From contig OZ021729.1 of assembly GCA_963978545.1 (NCBI GenBank), forward strand, positions 81,744,670 to 81,808,669: DNA of 64,000 bases, read 5' to 3'. The position numbers and the translations under genes were made by a program. The notes under the pieces were generated by a model that worked only from the letters and a program-made list of their open reading frames with translations, ran no database searches and was not told the DNA's origin. Numbering within the stretch: the first letter of the stretch is position 1; the number at the start of each line of letters is the position of its first letter. This stretch comes from Linyphia triangularis. Lineage: Eukaryota; Arthropoda; Arachnida; Araneae; Linyphiidae. Of the stretch, positions 11,213 through 22,437 are shown in pieces.

Positions 11213-11800
11213 GCCTGAAGGAAGGAAATTTAAAGACTTATTTTATAAAAAACTGCAATTTCAATTTTTTTTAATCAGAAATCGTGGCGAAAGTAACACT
11301 TTACCGCGAGGAGTGCAGTTAAGTATAACTTTACCGTGCGCCTTGTGCTCAAATATTATATAGCATCTATATATATAATTCTCTTGCGTAACGTCCAAAT
11401 TCGGCTATATTTCTGTGAGCAGAATGGCAACGACTTCAAATATCCAATCACAAATCTTCTAAATGTACTTAATGCACGAATTTCCAAATTCAGTAATTCA
11501 GCCAATTACAATATATCTTTTGAAATTTGACTAATACATCTGGCAACAGCAACAACTTGGATTCGCCAGATAATCCAAAAAAGGATAAACCAGACTTTTC
11601 GGAAAAGTTGTCTGCTGGAACATGTTCCGGAGGTCCTTGGTTGCATTCAGCGCTAAATCGCCAACTTTTAAAAAGTCGCTATGAGGCATTGTGCAGTAAA
11701 TCTGAACCCATGTTCGTTTCTAATCACTACAAATTCAGCTATTACGAATTGAAAACTGTCAAAATAAGGAATAAAACCACCCACTCAACTTCAAAATCTT
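11213..11800. other. No feature recognised
   Basis: Open frames at 11,178-11,530 and the start of a 192-codon frame at 11,527 lie here. None shows a recognisable domain. Confidence 0.35.
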
Positions 11801-11801
11801 G

Positions 11802-12470
11802 TGGCGACCTCAAATATCAGATAATGCTTCTGTGCACTGGAGTACTCTTTTGCACAGAGGTAACGCATCTGTCTCCAGATACCATGGTCCTCGGATCGAA
11901 ACACCGTCGCCCGCAGCGAAAGCTACAATACGCTTTAATGGTGACCCGGACTAAAAACGAATCATGCTGCCATCTATCGGCGCTTCTGAAAGGAGAGACT
12001 ACATCGCAACAAGCGATCACATACGCAACTCGCGTGCAACACCGCAACAAGCGGGCACAACGATGCAACAAGCATCCAAAACCTCCAACTCCAATCAGAC
12101 GTTGATCAGAACAACAGCATCGCTCCTTCGTCGTTGGGAGGAGGCTGTGTGGCGACCTCAAATATCAGATAATGCTTCTGTGCATGGGTTGGTTGTATTC
12201 AGATTATCTTGCGCCATCAGCAACACGAGGGCTATAATGCGCCGAAACATTTCGTCATTTAACAAACCAACACACATTTACAAACACCCATGCCAAACAC
12301 GGGACTCGGAACCCGCAACCTCGCGGTCTAGAAGCCAGCACGCTAACCACTATACCGTTTGGTCGGCCTTCTGTGCACGGGAGTACTCTTTTGCACAGAG
12401 GTAACGCATCTGACTCCAGATACCATGGTCCTCGGCCGCAGCGAAAGCTACAATACGCTTTAATTTCATA
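11802..12470. repeat. Local direct duplication; second copy split by a SINE
   Basis: The stretch 11,802-11,944 (starts GGCGACCTCAAATATCAGAT, includes ACTCTTTTGCACAGAGGTAA and TCCAGATACCATGGTCCTCG) recurs at about 12,150-12,462. The second copy lacks ATCGAAACACCGTCGCC and carries the SINE 12,189-12,367. A 192-codon + strand frame runs through the first copy and its spacer, but the shared repeat and lack of motifs argue against a gene. Confidence 0.85.
12189..12367 (-). mobile_element. tRNA-derived SINE, copy 4
   Basis: Reverse-oriented copy flanked by CTTCTGTGCATGGG and CTTCTGTGCACGGG, one mismatch in 14. The corresponding undisturbed sequence is present at 11,827 in the first half of the local duplication. 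B box with extra C. Confidence 0.93.
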
Positions 12471-12950
12471 TGAAATAAAAAAAAAAAACTTTTTGCGAAA
12501 TAGGGCAAATTTTCTCGCCAAATTTGATTAAAAAAAATTCTGGTTTATTGAATGCCGGATAATTGGCCTTATAATAATAAATGGCCACTGTTTTACTTTA
12601 TTTTCTAAGTATCATAAAAAAGATTATGTGATTGCTTCGTTAAGAAATTTCAATGTGCAACTTTTATTTTGGGGCTGCATACGAAACCAGCCCGTAAATT
12701 TTAATTGTTCAGTGAAATAACCTATCTTTTTTAAATATATGTATGATACTGTTTATTTTTGTTGTTTTCCAAGAACTTTCTACTACGTTGCCACCCTGTC
12801 CCTGCTTAACGCGTCCCGACAGCAGTAAGTTGATGACGTGGCAAGTATTCTGGCTCTTCATAAATAACAAAACGTTTTCAGTTTCATGGCATTATGCAGC
12901 TAAAATAGCTTTTTTCTAGGGCATGTTTTAAATGCTTCACTTTAAGGCGA
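12471..12950. other. No feature recognised
   Basis: AT-rich sequence with no recognised structure. Confidence 0.4.
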
Positions 12951-13036
12951 GCAAAGCGAGGCAAGGAGATTGCATAGCAATCCAGGGGATTGGCGATCGT
13001 CAGCAAGCATGGGGCGGAGCCCCATAGTTGGTATAG
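12951..13036 (+). mobile_element. Helitron-like 3' end fragment
   Basis: Contains GCGAGCAAAGCGAGGCAAGG and a terminal GGGGCGGAGCCCC hairpin followed by ATAGT. This resembles the end of the complete Helitron at 30,591-31,345 (GGGGGCGAAGCCCCC then TAG|T). The last bases are not a clean CTRR and the 5' end was not found, so this is a decayed or related family. Confidence 0.5.
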
Positions 13037-14066
13037 AAATGACATATTTTTAAAAATGATTAATTGACTGGTGTTATCAACAGTAAAATATATATTAAAA
13101 ATATTTTTACTATAAAAATATTGTATGCAACACTCGCGAAATCACTTTTTCAATCTCGCTAAATTATTTGACTCGTGCTGCCTCATTTGTCAAGTAAGAA
13201 TTTTTCCACGTTTAAACAATATTATTTATGCAGCCAGTCGCATACTTAACTATTCCTTTGCAATTATTAACAATTTGTAAAATGTTTTTTATTCATTTAT
13301 AACAACTCCTCAGGAGGGATTTCTAGAATTAGGGGGGGGGGGAGTATTTGACCTTAACCCCCCCTACGTGGTACCGCTCCTGACTCTGGCAAACGCGTAA
13401 AGCGTCTATTCCTTAACCACTCTCCGAGCAAGACGTCAAAAGTCATCCACAATCTGTCACACACACTCACAAAAAAAAACCCATCCCCATAAATATTCAT
13501 GTCCCTCTCCAATCCAAACAAAACTCGGCTTCGTGACCGGTAATATCCACTTCGCGGTAATCGGAGAAATCCATACGAACTGACATTCATCTAATACGAA
13601 AGTTAGTAACTGACATTCATCGCCGCTTCATTTGCTAGCAATGATAGTTGAGTGGCAAGCCAATTCCGAAGTATTATGATTGCTGCTTGGGGGAAGAGGG
13701 GGGGAATACATACGCCTTATCATCATCTCATCCCGAAACTATTAAACATGAAGGCCTACACAATCCCTAGGCTGATAAGATCACAGCCTTGTGTGACACC
13801 CCATTTTCGATTTTTTTTTTTTTTTTTAAAAGCCCTGCACGTCATCTTGTGTTAAAGTGGGGTAACACCCCTCCCATCCACTTTACGACTTGCAACTCCC
13901 TCGTCGCGGGTTTGGACGTGGCGCAAACGTCGTGAAAGATCCCAGCTCGAAGTCAGGGTGGCGTAAGTCAACTTCCAGGCTTCTTTGTCCGAGACGTGGA
14001 CAGTGGTGTCGGCAAGGACCCTTTCAAATTTAACATGCTATACAATGGGAGCGGCGCACTTAAGCT
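13037..14066. other. No feature recognised
   Basis: Contains a G-run at about 13,332 and a T-run near 13,810. Small ORFs on both strands show no motif. Confidence 0.35.
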
Positions 14067-14375
14067 CGCAGAATACGCTGCAACGATGTGTGAACCGGTG
14101 TTACCACGCCCTGATTGGCTGATCGGAACGATGTGTGGCCGAATCGTTAATACTCTTATAGTATCCGTGTTTAAAATAGTGAAGTACTAAAATTTAAACT
14201 TGAGCGCTTATTTTCTTGTTGTCATCAACATATATATTTAAGTTTAATATAAAACTGCGTGGGCAGGTTATAAATATTAGCATAAAAGCTGCGATTTGTC
14301 CGGAACTATATCTTGAAGCGGAAGGATCCGTCCTAAACATGTACTCAAGGCTCAAGTAAGGTTGTCCAGCGGTAT
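14067..14375. repeat. Dispersed approx. 300-bp repeat, copy 1
   Basis: Landmarks in order: GCTGCAACGATGTGTGAACC, GATTGGCTGAT, CTCTTATAGTATCCGTG, ATATTTAAGTTTAATA, GGAACTATATCTTGAAGCGG and CAAGTAAGGTTGTCC. The same order is seen at 14,650-14,945, inverted at 48,880-49,180, and in pieces at 52,620-52,830 and 53,617-54,070 plus 60,213-60,275. Its own ends and class were not determined. Confidence 0.8.
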
Positions 14376-14649
14376 AGTGTTATATATGGCCTTTCAGAAA
14401 GGGTTTCTTGACTGGTGAATGACACATAACTGCGGAACAATAAGGAGAGAGAAAGAAGACACAAGTGTGGTATGATGGATGGACAGGTACGGAATTTTAG
14501 ACACACATTTACAAAATTAGTTACAATATTTGAATGCGGGGACAAATTGTGAAATTTGTATATTGTGGATTGAGTTTGTCGTTGCATTTATGAAAAGAAA
14601 TCTTGTGATCTCTTTACTATACATTGGAAGAGGCTTGCTTCAACTCATT
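14376..14649. other. No feature recognised
   Basis: Spacer between two copies of the approx. 300-bp repeat; nothing recognised. Confidence 0.4.
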
Positions 14650-14945
14650 GGATACGCTACAACGATGTGTAAAACGGTTTTACTACGCTTTGATTGGCTG
14701 ATTTGAAAGATGTGTAGCCGATTCGTTGAAAACTCTTATAGTATCGGTGGTTAGAAAAGTAAAATTAAATTGAAATTTAAACTAAAAAAAAAAAAAAAAA
14801 AAGTGCTTATTTTCTTTTTGTTATCAACATAAATTTAACACAGAACCATGCGTGCAGGTTATCATTATTACTATGAAAGTTGTGATTTGTTCCGAACTAT
14901 ATCTTGGTGCGGATGGACTAATCAAGGTTCAAGTAATGTTGTCCC
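14650..14945. repeat. Dispersed approx. 300-bp repeat, copy 2
   Basis: Shares GCTACAACGATGTGTAAAAC, TTGATTGGCTGATTTGAAAG, CCGAACTATATCTTGGTGCG and TCAAGTAATGTTGTCC with copy 1, in the same orientation. Its intact CTATATCTTGG is one empty-site reference for the 6.1-kb CACTG element. Confidence 0.8.
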
Positions 14946-15479
14946 GGTAGTACAGCCCAAAAAGTTACTTTAGCAGAATGCAATGGTTTTACAAGACACA
15001 CAGTCAGAGTTTTCAGTACCCTTTAATCATCAGTTTCATTTACTGATAAATCCATCGAAATGGACCTAACCAGAAAACCATATATGCAACAGTCATAAAA
15101 CTTACTTCCATCAATTAATTTTGCAAAACCAGTGTTATTTAAAATTCCATACAAGACGACTCAACATTCCATTTGTCTCTTCTTTCTGTTTCTTACTGTT
15201 TCGCAGCAATGTTACTTCGAGGTTAGGGAAACCTTTTTAAAAGACATCACTATTAATTGAACACCAAAGTAAAAAGGCACGTTTGAAAAATGGATATAAT
15301 TTTTTTTTTATTAAATTTGGTCACACTATTTAAAAAATAATGATTGAAAACATCGTTTTGTAGTGCGTGCAACATGTTCAGTTCTTTTCTTGCTTTAGCT
15401 TTTTGTACGACAGCGCCACCTGCTTCTGTTGGTGAAAAATCTGTTTAAAATCAATGGCATAAAATTGTATAGTTTTCCA

Positions 15480-15484
<5 letters not shown>
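14946..15484. other. No feature recognised
   Basis: AT-rich sequence; no coding or repeat structure recognised. Confidence 0.4.

Positions 15485-15520
<36 letters not shown>
15485..15520. repeat. (AT)n microsatellite
   Basis: About 18 uninterrupted AT dinucleotides. Confidence 0.95.
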
Positions 15521-15523
<3 letters not shown>

Positions 15524-15749
15524 TTCACTGCGCAAGGGCAACAAATGGGCCATACTGCGCCAAAAAAATTAGTTGAATGGAATTAGTTAAATCTGTCACT
15601 TTTTTAGCACCTAGTTTAATTGAATTCAGTTCGCTATCAATTATTATATTAAAAAGAAGTCATGAATTTTTTGTGTGTGTGTGTCTGTGCCATGAACCGA
15701 CATTTTACTTTTTTCTCAACATCTTTTTCGGAAAAAAAAAAAATGTAAA

Positions 15750-16185
15750 AATGCAGTAAACTATTTTTCAAAATTTATTCATTAAAAAAGGAATGTGAAT
15801 TTATGCACTCACATCCAAATGTCTTTTATTTATTCTGATTAAAACAATTTTTTTATTCTATTTATTAAATCAGTTTTGGCATCAGGAAAGAGTTTCTTCA
15901 ATGATCGGTTAAATGCTATTTCCGAGCGATTGGACGACGGCAAGTTGGTTTATTAGTATTCCGTAAAACCGACCTTTTAGTGACAATGGCAGCCCCCAAA
16001 ATTTGATAGAATGCATTGTCATCGACATCTAATCTATCTGCCAAGTTTCAGACCCATTGAATGACGACAAGAGGATTAATTAGGCCTCCGCAGATTTGCC
16101 CGTCATTGACCCATACCCAACCGCCAACCACCCCATCACACGCACACAAAATCGAAGGTAATAAAAAGGATTTAATAAAATTATA
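15750..16185. repeat. Approx. 490-bp-class dispersed repeat, uninterrupted copy
   Basis: Runs from GTGAATTTATGCACTCACAT through GGAAAGAGTTTCTTCAATGA, GGCAAGTTGGTTTATTAGTA, GATAGAATGCATTGTCATCG to AAAATCGAAGGTAATAAAAA. It has no MITE at the AGTTAATA-equivalent site. Confidence 0.8.
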
Positions 16186-16720
16186 AAATCTAGCGCATTC
16201 TTTTCGGCAACAACCATTAATTACTAAAACTCCCAATTGGACAAGATCCATCTCGCAGAAGCAGGTTCGAATTGGGAATTTCTGACTTATGCCACTTCTC
16301 CCTCCATCATCCCCCTCTTGATGAGGCCGTCTCTCCTGATGCGGCGAATTCATCAGGATAAAAGTGATGTGTGTGCTTTCTCCTGTTACTCTTCTGAGCA
16401 AACAAATCAGTCTCGGCGTGACTCTCTCGTTAATTCTTTATTCTTGGAGAGGGTGTGTTTTTTGAGTGACATCGCGCTTTGGAAAAAAAAAAAAAAGAAG
16501 CTCGATGATGTGGGATGGACCTCAGGTTATCATCACGTGACGTGTCATTTGGGAATGGGATTGCACGCTAGGGTTGTCGCATGGGGGTGCTATTCTTGGG
16601 TTTTATCGCCTTTTTTTGGCGATGTCGAATGTGGTTTGAATTGCTCAGCTAAAAGGACTAAATCCATGTATCTTTAAAACAAAATAATCATGATTGGGAT
16701 TGTTTGGTGGATATTATTTT
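16186..16720. other. No feature recognised
   Basis: Overlapping open frames on both strands (16,048-16,401 antisense and 16,237-16,677 sense) conflict with each other and show no domain. Confidence 0.35.
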
Positions 16721-17126
16721 AAGTAAGGATCATTCCCTATACTCGCTATGTTAATATCTTATAGCCCAGTGCATTTAGAAACTACTTTCTATAACTTTGA
16801 CATTTTGAGTAGGTACGAAAACGACCACTTAATGATATATGAGATAAATTGTGTTCATTCAATGTCTATCTATGATGTCTATCTATAAAATTAATATAGC
16901 AAAACCAAGTGTTGCCATTGCATTTACATTGACGTAAGGATTAGAAATATAAAATAACATATATTAGACGGTATTTTCGAGTTTTTAATTTATGTCATTT
17001 CATTAAGTGATCATTTTCGTACCTCTTCCCCAAATGTCAAGGATTAATAGAAAGTAGTTTCTAAATGCACTGGGCTAGAAGATTGTAACATAGTGAGTAT
17101 AGGGAATAATCCTTACTAGGACTTCC
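16721..17126. mobile_element. Palindromic approx. 400-bp MITE (AGTAAGGAT ends), copy 1
   Basis: The left arm AGTAAGGATCATTCCCTATA ... GCCCAGTGCATTTAGAAACT is mirrored at the right (AGTTTCTAAATGCACTGGGC ... CTTACTAGGACTTCC). Other copies lie at 38,871-39,302 and 60,281-60,695. The arms exceed 70 bp, giving a foldback structure. The TSD could not be fixed because the outermost bases differ between copies. Confidence 0.85.
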
Positions 17127-17633
17127 ACTTCAATACCAAAGGCAGTCTTTAGCAATACATCATTATGTGGAGATATATACTGCCTGTTTGTCAGGAAAAC
17201 AGCTCTTGCCAGATAGTCTAGAAGGTGTCGGTCGCTATAGTAACATGACTCGTCTTCGATTATGGTTGCTGCATACAGAACATTAGAAGTTTACTATACG
17301 GTAGTGGTCTGTAGAATTTTCACAGCTAAGAGCCAAATATTCAATTTTCAAAATCTCAAAATTTTTAAAGATCCTCAAAAAACATAAGTTGTACCTATAT
17401 GAGCTTTTAACTACAAACATATTTATGCCATTTTTATGGTATAAAAATCATGGTAGATGAGGTCATTCGTTAGTTTATTTTTTGCTTGAAACGAACGTCT
17501 ACAATTCGGTCCATTCTTTCTTAAATTCACGATTTTCTTTATCAATTTCTCTTCCTTTTTGACGAAGAACTTACGTCCAAAGCCTGCAAAGAGTCGATGT
17601 CTTTCTCTTGAAATTCCCTGTGGAAAATGGACT
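17127..17633. repeat. Diverged dispersed repeat, partial
   Basis: 17,170-17,290 and 17,570-17,630 echo 6290-6460 and 48,720-48,860 (GATGTCTTTCTCTTGAAATT; GGAAAATGGAC). Ends not placed. Confidence 0.4.
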
Positions 17634-17805
17634 GGCTGTTTTCAGATTATCTGGCGCCGACAGCAACACGAGGGCTATAATGCGCCAAAACATTCGTCGT
17701 TAGACAAACCAACATACATTTACAAACACCCATGCCAAACACGGGACTCGAACCCACGAGCTCGCGGTCTAGAAGCTAGCACGCTAACCACTATACCGTT
17801 TGGTC
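17634..17805 (-). mobile_element. tRNA-derived SINE, copy 5
   Basis: Reverse-oriented copy with an intact B box (complement GGGACTCGAACCC). Flanked by ATGGACT on the left and ATGGGACT on the right, a short imperfect duplication. The host repeat at 6352 (AAAAATGGGGCTAGTC) indicates the pre-insertion sequence. Confidence 0.9.
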
Positions 17806-18112
17806 TATGGGACTAGTCTTGTTGTGATAGACACACAGTCCTCACAGTAGTCAGACTTTTAGTTTGCACGGTTCCGGCTGTCTATTTCTGCACACTATGA
17901 AGTGCTTATCATAGCCAAATACACCTCGTAATTTCGAACTACGATTAGATTACGATGTCGAAACCTTATCGCGCATTCCACTCTCTCCAACCCCACCACA
18001 TCAACGAAAGGAAATTGAGGCAAGGTTCTATTTCACGTACACCATCCCCCCACTATCGTACACGCCACTATTTGGAGGAGCCAGGGCCGAACCCACGATC
18101 CACTTACTCAAG
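17806..18112. other. No feature recognised
   Basis: Mixed-composition sequence; a 60-codon open frame has no motif. Confidence 0.35.
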
Positions 18113-18283
18113 GCCGACCAAACGGTATAGTGGTTAGCGTGCTAGCTTCTAGACCGCGAGGTTCCGAGTCACGTGTTAGGCATGGGTGTTTGTAAATGTA
18201 TGTTGGCTTGTCTAATGACGAAATGTTTCGTCGAATTATAGCCCTCGTGTTGCTGATGGCGCCAGATAATCTGAAACCAACCA
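18113..18283 (+). mobile_element. tRNA-derived SINE, copy 6
   Basis: Forward copy flanked by ACTTACTCAAG on both sides. It lacks TGCGG before the B box, which reads GGTTCCGAGTCAC. Confidence 0.94.
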
Positions 18284-18769
18284 ACTTACTCAAGATATCG
18301 ATGCTTTTAATTGCCGGACCACTGTATACTTTGTTGAAACTCAATGCAACCCAACATCCATGAAAAATCCCATTCAACATCCATCTCAATATCCCTCCTC
18401 CCCTCCCGTTGACAGTCTTCTATTTATCTTTCCTCCACCAATTGCGTAAAGAAATGTCGCTCAAGAATCGTATCCGGCCACCACGGTAATTGGCCAACAG
18501 CTGTGCGCATTGCACACACGCCCAGTTACTTCTCAACGGCACTGGATCTATCTCAGTAATGGATCGTGGAACCGCCCTCCATCAACGAACATGTGGCAGA
18601 TCCGTACCTGTACAAGTGGTGGCGTTTACGTACTAGTGTTTCTTAATGAGTTTTCGTGCTTGATTCTCGGATGAGATTATGCTTTTTCTTTTTACCTTCG
18701 CCACCGGTTCTTCTTGACTGTAACGAGTAATCAGACATTTTAGACACGAATAGAAATTAACCCTAATAA
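18284..18769. other. Single-copy-looking sequence, no gene identified
   Basis: 18,440-18,640 is more GC-balanced than its surroundings, but I found no convincing open frame with splice signals. Confidence 0.35.
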
Positions 18770-19990
18770 ATAATTAAACCCATAAAAACAAAGTTTTTAG
18801 CTCAAATTCTTTATGTGCATTGCCAGTTTTTATACTCATTAACATGGCGCCGTTTCTGTCGCTTGCGTGTGCTTGTTTTTTAATATTTTAAAATAGATGC
18901 AAAACACCATCTCTATCAGCAAAATATGCGGTAAACTAGTTTTCAAAATTTCTTCTTTAAAAATGAATGTGAATTTATGCATTCACAGCCAAATATCTTT
19001 TATTTATTCTGATTAAAACAATTTTATTATTTTCTTAAAAAAAATTTGGCAACAGGAAAGAGTTTCTTCAGTGATTATTTCAGTGCGATTGGTTGACGGC
19101 AAGTTGATTTATTAGTATTCCGTAAAAGCGACCTCTTAGTGACAGAGGCAGCTCCCAAAATTTGATTGAATGCATTGTCATCGAATCTATCTGTAAGTTT
19201 CAGCCCGATTGGATGAAGGCAAGAGGGTTAATTAGGCTTCCGCAGATTCACCCGCCATTGGGAAAACATACACAGAAAATCGAAGTTAATATAAAGGATT
19301 TAATGGTATAAACCATAAAAAAGAGAGTTTTTAAAAAATCCTTTGTATGCATTGTTAATTTTTATTTTCATTAACACAGTGCCGATATCAAAAACATTTC
19401 TTTCGCCAAAATGTTTGGCAAAATTTATTTATTAAAAATGAGCGTGAACGTCATCCAAATATCCCGTCCATACTTTGTTGAAATCGTTTATTTATTTTGA
19501 TTGATGTAATTTTATTATTTATTAAAAAAAAAAAAAATGTTGGCAACAGGAAAGAGTTTTAACAAAGGTCGGATTTTAAGCTTGGCGTTCACTATCGCTG
19601 AACAGAGCAGATCAGAGCGGAGTTGTTTGGAGCCAATTACAAGGCTGTCAATGTCTACTATAGTACGAGCCTCGAGTTACGATGGACGTTGCAAGCCTTG
19701 TAATTGGCTCTAATCCACTCCGCTCTGCTCTGCTCAACGATAGTGGACGCCAAGCTTTAATGCGATTGAATGACGGTAAGTTGGTTTAGTAGTATACCGT
19801 AAGAACAACCTTTTAGTGACAGTAACAGCCCCAAAAGTTGATAGAATGCATTGTCATCGACATCGAGCCTATCTGCCAAGTTTTAGCCTTATTGGATGAC
19901 GGCAAGGGTGTTAATTATTTGCCTCCGTAGATTTGTCCTCCATCGACATACACAGCCACATACAAAATCGAAGTTAATATAAAGAATTTA
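18770..19990. repeat. Two tandem approx. 490-bp repeat units
   Basis: AGGAAAGAGTTTCTTCA at about 19,055 recurs as AGGAAAGAGTTTTAACA at about 19,547, giving a period near 490 bp. Both units run GTGAATTTATGC/GTGAACG, GCAACAGGAAAGAG, GGCAAGTTG, GAATGCATTGTCATCGA, AAAATCGAAGTTAATATAAA. The second unit contains the PIF-like MITE at 19,579-19,756. Relatives lie at 6465, 15,750, 57,720, 61,850 and 63,380. Confidence 0.8.
19579..19756. mobile_element. 178-bp palindromic MITE, TTA TSD (PIF/Harbinger-like), copy 1
   Basis: Ends AGCTTGGCGT and ACGCCAAGCT flanked by TTA on both sides. The arms are long: GAGCAGATCAGAGCGGAGT on the left and the complement of ACTCCGCTCTGCTCTGCTC on the right, plus AGCCAATTACAAGGCTG and its complement. 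The second copy (63,492-63,669) has the same length. A 3-bp TTA duplication and palindromic small size fit Tourist-type MITEs. Confidence 0.93.
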
Positions 19991-20715
19991 AAAATGAAGA
20001 ATTTTGGGTTGTGCTCCTTTTTGTAGAAGAGCGTGATATATATGTGATATCTTTTGTTCAGCAAATCCTAGAACGCAACAACGAAAGAAAGAAAGAGGGG
20101 GAGAAGAAAAAAAAAAACAGTAGCACCTCGAACAAAATTGGACGCTCTCCCCCCTCGCCATTATAATATAAATTCCTGTTTTCTTAAGCCGATCAGAAAA
20201 ACTCTTTTCATCCCTCCCAATATTGACAAAGCACTTTGGAGGATCCTGTCTCCCCGAAGATGGAGTCACACAGATGGTCAAGTGGGACGCGACGGACCAA
20301 TCAGGGGAGGACTCGAGTGGGGGCGGACCAATCGGGAGTGTTTTCGGTGTGACGTAATGTGAGATTATAAGTGAGTTAGGGTTGATCATCGGGATGATGC
20401 TGGGAAGAGGAGGTTAAATAAAAAGGATGAGGGAGAGGATCTTTTTTTATATTATTTTTATGACGATACAGAAATGAAAGATACACTTTTATATGGTTCC
20501 CGAATATAACAATGTCCATTGTTTTTGTTTTAGTATTTATCTCCAAGCAGTTCGATGTTAAGTCCTTCTTTAGATCATTTTTTTGTTTCACTTCCTTGGC
20601 ATTTTAGGTTCCATTGTTAGGCACAGCCACGCTCTCTACTTTTGCTTTTTCTGTGAATACCCTTAATCATAAGCTACTTTTAGTGTTTATGATTCTTTTT
20701 TTTTTTTTTAATTTT
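19991..20715. other. No feature recognised
   Basis: Overlapping open frames on opposite strands near 19,988-20,389 show no domain. T-runs near 20,700. Confidence 0.35.
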
Positions 20716-21482
20716 CAATGGATAATTCCCGTAATTTTTTTACTATTTTTTTTTTATTCAATTCTAAATGTTTCGAAAAGGCCGTAAACACAAAAATGTC
20801 TGCTTACTGCGCTTTTTCTTTCTACTTTTTTTTTTTTTTTTTGATTTGCAATCTAAAATCGCTGTTTTTGTTGTTGTTTTTTTTAGAAGGGAAAAACGAC
20901 TCATTTGGTTCGACGCTAATATGACGTCACTTGTTCCGAACTTGCTTTTAATCTTGGCTTAAAACGCAGCAGTGGAAACCAATTTGCAAATATCACCAAC
21001 CTGCTCGAGATATGGCAATTGTCTAATAAACTCACATCTTGGCAGAAACTTTACTAGAAACATAAAAATGGAAGGAAGTTTTGACGTCACAGTTAAAATG
21101 TAGTGTTTTTATCGGATGCAATCAGACCGACCAAACGGTATAGTGGTTAGCGTGCTAGCTTCTAGACCGCGAGGTATAGCGGGTTCCGAGTCCCGTGTTA
21201 GGCATGGATCTTTGTAAATGTATGTTGGCTTGTCTAATGACGAATGTTTCGGCGCATTATAACCCTCGTTTAGCTGACGGCGCCAGATAATTTGAATACA
21301 ACCAACGGACTGCAATCAGATGAGGTTTCCGAGCATTTTTTTCCTTCTTAATATTTATATCACTAATTTTTTTTTAAAGAACTGTTGTTTGAATATTTGG
21401 AATCAGAAAGAAATTCGCTACAGATATAAACTAATTTCACTCTTTTTTAAAAAATGCGAAAATCATCCATTATCTATTTACT
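20716..21482. mobile_element. TIR element (CAATGGACAGTTCCCG ends), copy 1, holding a SINE
   Basis: Starts CAATGGATAATTCCCG and ends in the inverted form (ATGCGAAAATCATCCATT). The interior matches 62,048-62,618 over its length (GAAAAGGCCGTAAACA, GCAGCAGTGGAAACCA, TTTGGAATCAGAAAGAAATT). It is interrupted by the SINE at 21,127-21,306. More diverged from its own inverted end than the 62-kb copy, hence older or more decayed. Confidence 0.82.
21127..21306 (+). mobile_element. tRNA-derived SINE, copy 7
   Basis: Forward copy flanked by TGCAATCAGA on both sides, inside the TIR element 20,716-21,482. The B-box region reads GGTTCCGAGTCCC after an extra TATA insertion. Confidence 0.93.
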
Positions 21483-21596
21483 TTCTGTTATCCTACTCAG
21501 CTGTGCTAAGTACATAAATGATATCTGACAGAGGCGTATTGGCCATAGGGTTGTCTGTTGCAATCACCGGGCCGGTCGTCAATGTTGCTCAATATC

Positions 21597-22052
21597 TAGC
21601 TACTCCTTATGGCATTTCAAAAATCTCAAAAATTAAAAATATGCTTATTAAAATTCAAAAGTATATTTAATAGTATCATACTTATTCATATTTAGAAATC
21701 GAGAAATTAAAATAGTATAGAGTAAAAAAGAGTAGGCCTAATGCTTATAAAATTTAATATTCAGAATAGTACTGTCCCTTATTATCAAATATTGGAAGTT
21801 CTCTTTTTGCATGAATCGTAACCCGTAAATAACCGTCTCTTGCAGCATCACCACAAACTTTCGTTGAAGCTTCAAACCTGAGTTTAACACATCTCTCGCC
21901 TTCTTGTGTGTGAAATGGAAACTTCTCAATTGTTATTGCAGGAACCCGTTCTTTCCACATACCTTCCAATTCTTCCATCTTTTATATACATTGTAAGTGG
22001 AGATCAGTCTATGAGATCAATGTAATCAACGGCATTAAAGTTGAGTTCAAGA
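21597..22052 (-). pseudogene. Transposase-like C-terminus, inverted arm 1
   Basis: Minus-strand reading gives a 74-residue frame (21,754-21,978) containing FPFHTQEGERCVKLRFEAS and VCGDAARDGYLRV. The plus-strand arm at 22,440-22,722 gives the same block as FPSHTQGVERCVKHISEAS and VCSDTARDDYI. I recall this HTQ-x-xERCVK-x-x-x-EAS block as the end of a multicopy arthropod protein family of transposon character whose middle includes a SR-x-LTT-x-NR-x-LRLYVS motif. That recollection was not checked. Upstream reading frames contain stops, so this is a decayed fragment. Which transposon superfamily it serves is unknown to me. Confidence 0.7.
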
Positions 22053-22437
22053 GGTTAGGAAAAAGCGTACCGATGTACAATAAACATCGGTACCGAAAAT
22101 CAATCCGATGAGCTTCGTATAATTGTAAAGTTTGTAATTCTGGTTTATGCGCAAATGTATGGTTTGAGATAAAAAATAAAACCACATTTCACGGATGAGG
22201 CTACGACATATCTGGAAGATGATTTCTCTCTCAAGACAGTTACCTGACAATTTCAAGACAGTTACCTGACAATTTCAAGAAAATTACTGGCAAAATAATT
22301 TCAAACAAGGCACATTTTGCTCATCCAGAAAATATACTAGGGGCAATGCTAACGGATTCTCGAAACCATATTCGGGAATTAGCAGTGAGGTGAATCCTGA
22401 ACATCAGGAATAAGAAATCCGAAGGCATACTCTTTTT
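22053..22437. other. Spacer between inverted arms
   Basis: Contains a short hairpin TACCGATGT...ACATCGGTA near 22,069-22,093 and two copies of AAGACAGTTACCTGACAATTTC in tandem at about 22,234-22,277. Confidence 0.6.

Noticed and set aside
11527..12105. 192-codon open frame as a host gene
   Set aside because: Runs through a locally duplicated repeat, has a conflicting 114-codon antisense frame, and shows no domain.
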